Below, in pieces: positions 6,595-11,022 of a stretch of DNA of 11,022 nucleotides. This DNA is from Halobacteriovorax sp. (GTDB lineage: Bacteria > Bdellovibrionota > Bacteriovoracia > Bacteriovoracales > Bacteriovoracaceae): contig NZAF01000181.1 in NCBI GenBank assembly GCA_002686115.1, forward strand, positions 1 through 11,022, in the 5' to 3' direction. The translations under genes and the position numbers were made by a program. The notes under the pieces are model-generated. The model had not been told where the DNA came from. It did not search any database and was given only the letters and a program-made list of their open reading frames with translations. How positions within the stretch are numbered: the first letter of the stretch is position 1; each line of letters opens with the position of its first letter.

Positions 6595-7302
6595 CTATCC
6601 CTCACCTTTAATAATCTTATAAAAAACATTTTCAAGAGTATCTTCTTCAAGAATTTCTTGCATAGTCCCAGTTCTCTCAACGACACCTTTATTAAGAATG
6701 ATAACTCTATTGGCCACTCTTTCCATTTCAGCTAAGATATGTGAATTAATCAACAAGGTCTTATTCTTCTCTTTAAGACTTATACAAATGTCTTTTACTT
6801 CTTTAATTCCAATTGGATCAAGTCCAGAGAAAGGCTCATCTAATATAATGAAGTCTTGATCACCGATTAATGTACAAGCAATTCCTAATCGTTGCATCTG
6901 TCCTTTAGATAAAGAATTTAACTTCTTGTCTCTAAGTTCTTCAATACTTAATAATTTTAGGTAGTGATTATAATCAACTTGATCATTCTCTTTATTATAC
7001 ATACTAGCATAAAATTTAAGTGTATCTATAACTGTAAAATATGAATAAAAAGAAAACTTTTCTGGAAGATAGACAAGCTTATCCCTTGCACTTACATCCT
7101 TAGAGGACTTACCAAAAAGTTCAATCTCCCCAGAATCTATTTGAAGGAGGCCTAAAATAGATTTTACAAACGTTGTTTTCCCTGCTCCATTTGGTCCCAA
7201 AAGGGCCACGATATCTCCGCTTTCAATCTCCAAAGAGAAGTCTTTTAGGGCCTTAAAGTTTCCATAACTCTTAGTTATGTTACTAGCTTTTAAAATAGTC
7301 AT
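6595..7302 (-). CDS. ABC transporter ATP-binding protein
   Basis: A 235-residue ATPase that should power the ABC-2 permease encoded five bases downstream. All nucleotide motifs are present: Walker A GPNGAGKT (36-43), signature LSKGQMQR (131-138), Walker B FIILDEP with the catalytic Glu156, D-loop SGLDP and switch His188 in INSHIL. The Q-loop Gln appears replaced, reading VYLPEKF at 77-83, a variant seen in many NatA/CcmA-like exporter ATPases. The ATG at 7300-7302 has GAGAGAG about nine bases upstream and starts three bases after the thioesterase stop, so the four genes form one operon. Confidence 0.93.
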   Translation of the reverse strand: MTILKASNITKSYGNFKALKDFSLEIESGDIVALLGPNGAGKTTFVKSILGLLQIDSGEIELFGKSSKDVSARDKLVYLPEKFSFYSYFTVIDTLKFYASMYNKENDQVDYNHYLKLLSIEELRDKKLNSLSKGQMQRLGIACTLIGDQDFIILDEPFSGLDPIGIKEVKDICISLKEKNKTLLINSHILAEMERVANRVIILNKGVVERTGTMQEILEEDTLENVFYKIIKGEG

Positions 7303-7305
7303 TTT

Positions 7306-7731
7306 TTAACTCTCTCTCACATGTGTATTGATAGGTATTGGCCTTTTGTTTTCATCTACTGCAACATATGTAAATAGCCCTTCAGTAACTTTAATACGCT
7401 CCTGTTCAAAACGTCTTATCACCCAAACTTCTATTTTAATTGTTAATGAGGTGTTTCCCTCTTTAACAGTATCACAGTAGCAACAAAGAACATCGCCAAC
7501 ATTGACAGGCTTATGAAATTTCATCGATTCCATTCCTATCGTAACAGTGCGACCTCGAACTCTTCGACCAGAATAAATCGCTCCAGCAATATCCATCTGA
7601 GAAAGAACCCAGCCTCCAAATATATCACCATTTGGATTGGTATCTCCTGGCATTGTTAAAGTTCTAACTATTGGCTCACCAACTGGACCCGATGAATCGG
7701 CGTTCAAATTTTGATCATTTTTTTTACCCAC
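7306..7731 (-). CDS. yciA: YciA-type acyl-CoA thioesterase
   Basis: A 141-residue hotdog-fold thioesterase that hydrolyses acyl-CoA to free acid and CoA in the cytoplasm. It aligns almost throughout with E. coli YciA: RTLTMPGDTNPNGDIFGGW (23-41) with the catalytic Asp36, then SQMDIAGAI, the CoA-side block ESMKFHKPVNVGDVLCCY and TEGLFTYVAVD. The first 18 residues are extra, polar and probably disordered. The start is GTG at 7729-7731, chosen because GGAG lies nine bases upstream. It is the first gene of an operon with an ABC-2 exporter and an HD-type protein, which hints at a lipid or membrane link, but co-transcription alone does not prove it. Confidence 0.93.
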   Translation of the reverse strand: MGKKNDQNLNADSSGPVGEPIVRTLTMPGDTNPNGDIFGGWVLSQMDIAGAIYSGRRVRGRTVTIGMESMKFHKPVNVGDVLCCYCDTVKEGNTSLTIKIEVWVIRRFEQERIKVTEGLFTYVAVDENKRPIPINTHVRES

Positions 7732-7748
7732 TATGAATAACTCCGTTA

Positions 7749-7778
7749 AAATCTTATTATATTAAGTATATAAGATTT
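7749..7778. promoter_or_regulatory. Inverted repeat in the divergent promoter region (possible operator)
   Basis: AAATCTTAT (7749-7757) and ATAAGATTT (7770-7778) form a perfect 9-base inverted repeat with a 12-base spacer in the 86-base gap between the yciA operon and the motor operon. It covers the minus-strand -10 and ends 39 bases before the motor-channel start, so one regulator could act on both. A transcribed hairpin is also possible. Confidence 0.4.
7756..7761 (-). promoter_or_regulatory. -10 element for the yciA-ABC operon
   Basis: Read on the minus strand this is a perfect TATAAT, 24 bases upstream of the GTG start, followed by GGAG. No convincing -35 stands 16-18 bases upstream, so another factor or a weak promoter is possible. 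Confidence 0.4.
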
Positions 7779-7817
7779 CACTTAATGATAAAGTAGTATT
7801 TTTTAATCGGAAAATAT

Positions 7818-8576
7818 ATGCAGGTCTCAAAACAAGAATTAAAAATCATCTCAGAGTCTTTCGTTATCTCATCCGCCTTTATGGTATTCATTTATTTTTT
7901 GAATTTAAACTTACCTGAGAATAGCGCTCAGGGAATCAAACGTATTTTAACCATGCTTGGAGCTGACTTTTTTAATGGAGGCTACATTCAATGGGTCACA
8001 TATTTTGCCTCAGTATGGACTTTAAAAGAGGTCACAAAGCTTAGAAAAAGAATTACAGCTGAAAGTAGTTACTTTAAAGCAGACCTACTCCCAACCTCTG
8101 AAAAACATCTCCTCATAGCTGATGATGTTTATCATTTACAACAAAAAATTAAAGACTTTGAGAAAAAACAAGCAAAGACTCTCTTAACTAATATTATAAA
8201 AAATGCTTGTGCCAAATTTAGATCAACAAAGAATATCTCAGAAGTTTTAGATATCATCAATATCTTGACAGAAATGCACAGAGATAACTCTGAAATCGAA
8301 CAAACAAATATAAGATTTCTCTTGTGGTCTATACCCTCTCTGGGATTTATAGGTACTGTACTTGGTATTTCACAGGCATTAGCTATCGCCAATAGTAATG
8401 ACATGAATAAGATAACTTCTACCCTTGGTGTTGCATTCGATACTACTCTTATCTCTTTAGTCTTAAGTGTGCTTCTTATGTGGCTCTATCATGACCTACA
8501 AAAACAAACAGAAAAATTTCATGTGAAAAGCAAAGAATATGTCATTGAAAATCTCGTAAATCGAATAGAAGTATAG
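7818..8576 (+). CDS. MotA/TolQ/ExbB-type proton channel subunit
   Basis: A 252-residue inner-membrane protein expected to form the ring (A-type) subunit of an ion-driven motor. Predicted membrane segments lie near 13-31, 55-70, 167-191 and 203-225, with a large cytoplasmic part (about 70-165) rich in charged helices between segments 2 and 3. The family core is clear: SIPSLGFIGTVLGIS (171-185), with a Pro-Gly-Thr-Gly pattern as in MotA and ExbB, and STLGVAFDTTLISLVLS (201-217), where Thr209/Thr210 match the channel-lining Thr. The ATG is preceded by a weak CGGA. It is followed after seven bases by the vWA partner gene. The A-type subunits of flagellar (MotA), Tol-Pal, TonB and Zorya systems share this fold; this one is not close enough to name. 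Confidence 0.85.
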   Translation: MQVSKQELKIISESFVISSAFMVFIYFLNLNLPENSAQGIKRILTMLGADFFNGGYIQWVTYFASVWTLKEVTKLRKRITAESSYFKADLLPTSEKHLLIADDVYHLQQKIKDFEKKQAKTLLTNIIKNACAKFRSTKNISEVLDIINILTEMHRDNSEIEQTNIRFLLWSIPSLGFIGTVLGISQALAIANSNDMNKITSTLGVAFDTTLISLVLSVLLMWLYHDLQKQTEKFHVKSKEYVIENLVNRIEV

Positions 8577-8583
8577 GTTCATT

Positions 8584-9447
8584 TTGGCTAGACGCTCTAA
8601 AGATATCACAATATTTAATATTTCTTTCTTAGATGTTATATCTGGTGCTCTAGGTGCAGTCATTATATTATTCATTGCTGTTCCTAAACAAAAAATCGAA
8701 GTAAAAAAAGAAATACTCCCACCAAAGGTTGCCAATTGTGATGCAGAACTTGGAAAAATTCAAAAATGTAATAAAGAACTGGAACAAAAAGAAGCAATTA
8801 TTACTAAACAAGAAAAGACAATTGAAGAGCTTGAAATTGAAAACATGGTTCAAAAAAGCCAACAAAAATCTAAAAATACAAGTGAAGTAAAACAAGATTC
8901 GAAAAGCAAAGATGGTAAAAAACAAGTTGGATTTAATTTTAAAGGAAAGAGAATCGTTTTTCTCATCGATATATCTGGATCTATGATTGGAGATAAAATC
9001 GGAGAAGTAAAGGCAGGTCTCAAAATGCTTATTGCCTCAATGGGAGCGGAGTATGAGATTGATGTTGTTTACTTCCCCTATAGTAGAGGTAAACCAACAT
9101 ACTCTCTCTGGGGAATGATTCAATCACTAAGAACTTCAGCTATCAAAAGTGAAGTATATCAGTTTATTAGAAAATTAAGACCTAGAGGTGGTACACCTAC
9201 AAAAGGTGCACTTGAGTACGTCTTTAATAATTATGAAGGTATAACTGATATCGTTCTTCTTAGTGATGGTGTTCCAAGTGATGCAGGAAAACAAGAAATC
9301 ATAGAAATGATAAAGAGGCGAAATCGTCAAGGTATCCAAATCAACACCATCGGAGTAGGCCTAAAAGAATTCAATAATAACTCACAGCTCTACGCAATTC
9401 TTGAAGCTATCTCAGGTGAAACGAAAGGCTTTAATTACGGATTTTAA
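8584..9447 (+). CDS. ExbD/MotB-like anchor fused to coiled coil and vWA domain
   Basis: A 287-residue single-pass membrane protein, probably the B-type subunit partner of the channel protein. The basic N-terminus MARRSK is followed by one membrane helix (about 14-34, SFLDVISGALGAVIILFIAV); Asp17 at its start is placed like the proton-carrying Asp of ExbD and MotB. A charged coiled coil follows (about 52-90), then a polar linker (91-115) and a vWA domain (about 121-287). The metal site is complete: DISGS (129-133), Thr204 in RGGTPTKGAL and Asp228 in LLSDGVPSD. By the positive-inside rule the vWA domain lies in the periplasm. The TTG start has AGG overlapping the upstream stop codon. MotB and ZorB end in OmpA-like peptidoglycan-binding domains and ExbD in a small periplasmic domain; a vWA output is unusual. 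Confidence 0.85.
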   Translation: MARRSKDITIFNISFLDVISGALGAVIILFIAVPKQKIEVKKEILPPKVANCDAELGKIQKCNKELEQKEAIITKQEKTIEELEIENMVQKSQQKSKNTSEVKQDSKSKDGKKQVGFNFKGKRIVFLIDISGSMIGDKIGEVKAGLKMLIASMGAEYEIDVVYFPYSRGKPTYSLWGMIQSLRTSAIKSEVYQFIRKLRPRGGTPTKGALEYVFNNYEGITDIVLLSDGVPSDAGKQEIIEMIKRRNRQGIQINTIGVGLKEFNNNSQLYAILEAISGETKGFNYGF

Positions 9448-11022
9448 ATTCTCTTAGATCTCTCATTAACAATAGCATTGTCAGAAAAGTAGAATCCAAG
9501 AACGACAAAAACAATAACATTCATTATAAGATGATGATAACTAAAGTAAAAATCAGACATAAAAAGATACTTCATCAAAAAGAAACAAATTACATATGAT
9601 AAAACAATTGCCATAAATATAGTAGGTAAGGCCAAATATAGATAACTCAAAATTCGAACCCTTCTAATTTTATCTACTGTGAGTCCAAGAATATTTAACA
9701 AATCACCTTCTTGTTTAATAATTTTAAGATGGAAAAACACAAGAGAGCAAAATGCAACAAAAGAAATCGATAAGAATGTATAAATCATTACTTTTATAGC
9801 AATACTAATGAGCTTAAAAACCTTACTTAGCTCTGTAACAATACCTGAAATATCTATCATGGTGATACTTGGAAAGATCTTATTAAACTCAAATAGATCC
9901 TTAGAAGATTTCCCATTTAACTTTAAAGTACTAACAAATGTTTTAGGAGCATCATTTAATACTCCGTCAGGAAAAGATATTAAGAAATTTGGAAGAAAAC
10001 TAGTCCACTTAATTTCTCTTATTGAAGTCACTCTTGTTTTAAAAGGTAAATCAAAGATTTCAAAGGTAAGCTCGTCACCTACATCAACCTCAAGCCTCTT
10101 TGCATATCTCTTTTCTAAAGAAATAGAGTAAATATCTTCTTTTGAAATTTTATTTTGATAAGTTCCAGAGACGACTTTCTCTGATGAATTTAAATTGCTC
10201 TTATAAGAAAGATTCACTCCTCTATTAAGTGAGCGCCTCTTCATTTTCTCTTCCAAGGACTCATTGGCACTTTCTTTAAGAGTGATATCATCTCCATTAA
10301 TTTTAATAAGTCGTGCCCGTACGAGTGGTTCTGGTTCAGTGTAAGATAGGCCATTTTGATCTAAATAATCTTTTATCTCCTTTACTTGATCTTCTTGTAT
10401 ATCGATTAAAAAATAATCGGGTTTCTGATCAGCATCAGTAAAGAAATACCTATTAACATTATCTAAGAGCAGAGGTGATAAATTAAAAATTAAAAAGGTT
10501 ACAAAGAGCATAAAAAACTTAGAAAAAAGAAGATCTTTTTTTCTAAGCATTAATTTAAGAGATAGTGAATTAAGAAAGTTATTACTTTTGAAATACTTAA
10601 AAAAATGAGGCAATAAAAAATACGTAAGACCACTAACAATAATAAGCCCTAAGACTATCAAAGGTGCCCAGACGATGGAATTAGTTTGCAGATATAAAAT
10701 AAAATTTAATATTAAAAGTGGAAATACATTTAAAAGAGTATAATTCTCACCATTAATTTTTGATAAAATTATTGGGAAAATTATCGTTAAAATAAATATC
10801 AGAAATAAGAACATAAGAAGAAATGGAAAATTCTGAATAAGATCAAAATCAACAAATTCAGAGTAGTTTAACTTTAAATACGAAAAAACAACTTTTTGAA
10901 CAAGAAAACTCACTCCTACTGCTATAAAAAAACATAGAACACAAAATGAAGAATATAGGGCCAAGAGTTTCCCCTTACTTAGACCTATAAATTTATAGAT
11001 AGAAATATTTTCAGACTCATTA
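9444..11022 (-). CDS. YbbP-like FtsX-family ABC transporter permease (partial)
   Basis: The C-terminal 525 residues of a large permease whose start lies outside the window. The frame is open from the right edge: before the first possible start (TTG at 10962-10964) the codons still encode the FtsX-like ISIYKFIGLSKGKLLALYSS, so that TTG is not the true start. Visible parts in order are the end of a first FtsX domain with several membrane segments (to about 10575), one helix (about 10540-10470), a periplasmic region (about 10455-9815) with YFLIDIQEDQV and WTSFLPNFLISFPDGVL, and a second FtsX domain with three helices (about 9810-9460). This layout matches YbbP, partner of the YbbA ATPase in E. 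coli, of uncertain substrate. Its stop overlaps the stop of the vWA gene by four bases, tail to tail. Confidence 0.82.
   Translation of the reverse strand, partial: NESENISIYKFIGLSKGKLLALYSSFCVLCFFIAVGVSFLVQKVVFSYLKLNYSEFVDFDLIQNFPFLLMFLFLIFILTIIFPIILSKINGENYTLLNVFPLLILNFILYLQTNSIVWAPLIVLGLIIVSGLTYFLLPHFFKYFKSNNFLNSLSLKLMLRKKDLLFSKFFMLFVTFLIFNLSPLLLDNVNRYFFTDADQKPDYFLIDIQEDQVKEIKDYLDQNGLSYTEPEPLVRARLIKINGDDITLKESANESLEEKMKRRSLNRGVNLSYKSNLNSSEKVVSGTYQNKISKEDIYSISLEKRYAKRLEVDVGDELTFEIFDLPFKTRVTSIREIKWTSFLPNFLISFPDGVLNDAPKTFVSTLKLNGKSSKDLFEFNKIFPSITMIDISGIVTELSKVFKLISIAIKVMIYTFLSISFVAFCSLVFFHLKIIKQEGDLLNILGLTVDKIRRVRILSYLYLALPTIFMAIVLSYVICFFLMKYLFMSDFYFSYHHLIMNVIVFVVLGFYFSDNAIVNERSKRI

Noticed and set aside
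7818..9447. A Zorya anti-phage system, suggested by the MotA/MotB-like pair
   Set aside because: The B subunit has a vWA domain and no OmpA-like peptidoglycan-binding domain, and no ZorC, ZorD or ZorE gene is present; the next gene is a convergent YbbP-like permease.
9808..10131. A plus-strand reading frame of 107 codons
   Set aside because: It is fully antisense to conserved YbbP-like coding sequence and has no recognisable domain.
10962..10964. TTG as the true start of the ABC permease gene
   Set aside because: The reading frame stays open to the window edge and the upstream codons still encode conserved FtsX-domain sequence, so the gene is cut by the window.

Overview
The window is AT-rich bacterial DNA with tightly packed genes, frequent GTG and TTG starts and several stop codons that touch or overlap the next gene. 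The protein set (FadI-type thiolase, YciA thioesterase, short ribosome-hibernation factor, degenerate receiver/HD-GYP protein, ExbB-like channel) fits a low-GC Gram-negative bacterium. My best guess is a Bdellovibrionota member of the Bacteriovorax/Halobacteriovorax type, but this is inferred from the style of the proteins and no marker gene is present.

Left part (1-2113): a FadI-like 3-ketoacyl-CoA thiolase on the minus strand is followed by a divergent short HPF/RaiA-type ribosome hibernation factor. HPF converges, across a hairpin, on a small six-cysteine secreted protein of unknown function.

Sulfur cassette (2225-3408): a BigR/SqrR/PigS-type ArsR repressor carries the paired cysteines of persulfide sensors. 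It is followed by two half-size YeeE/YedE membrane proteins (PmpA/PmpB type) in a three-gene operon. The -10 box of the operon promoter lies inside a perfect 14-bp palindrome next to a GTG start, so the message may be leaderless and self-repressed.

Insertion sequence (about 3409-4442): an intact zinc-ribbon/HTH/DDE-type transposase is bracketed by 26-bp imperfect inverted repeats. It sits exactly between two convergent genes, whose stop codons touch its ends.

Minus-strand operon (7731 to 4442): YciA acyl-CoA thioesterase, ABC ATPase, ABC-2 permease and a degenerate receiver/HD-GYP-like protein follow one another with 3, 5 and 0 bases between them.

Right part (7818-11022): a two-gene plus-strand operon encodes a MotA/TolQ/ExbB-type proton-channel protein and a partner with an ExbD/MotB-like transmembrane anchor, a coiled coil and a von Willebrand A (vWA) domain with a complete metal-binding site. 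This looks like an ion-driven motor whose usual peptidoglycan-binding or TonB-linked output is replaced by a vWA domain, and it is the best candidate here for an undescribed system. It overlaps tail to tail with a YbbP-like FtsX-family ABC permease whose start lies beyond the right edge.
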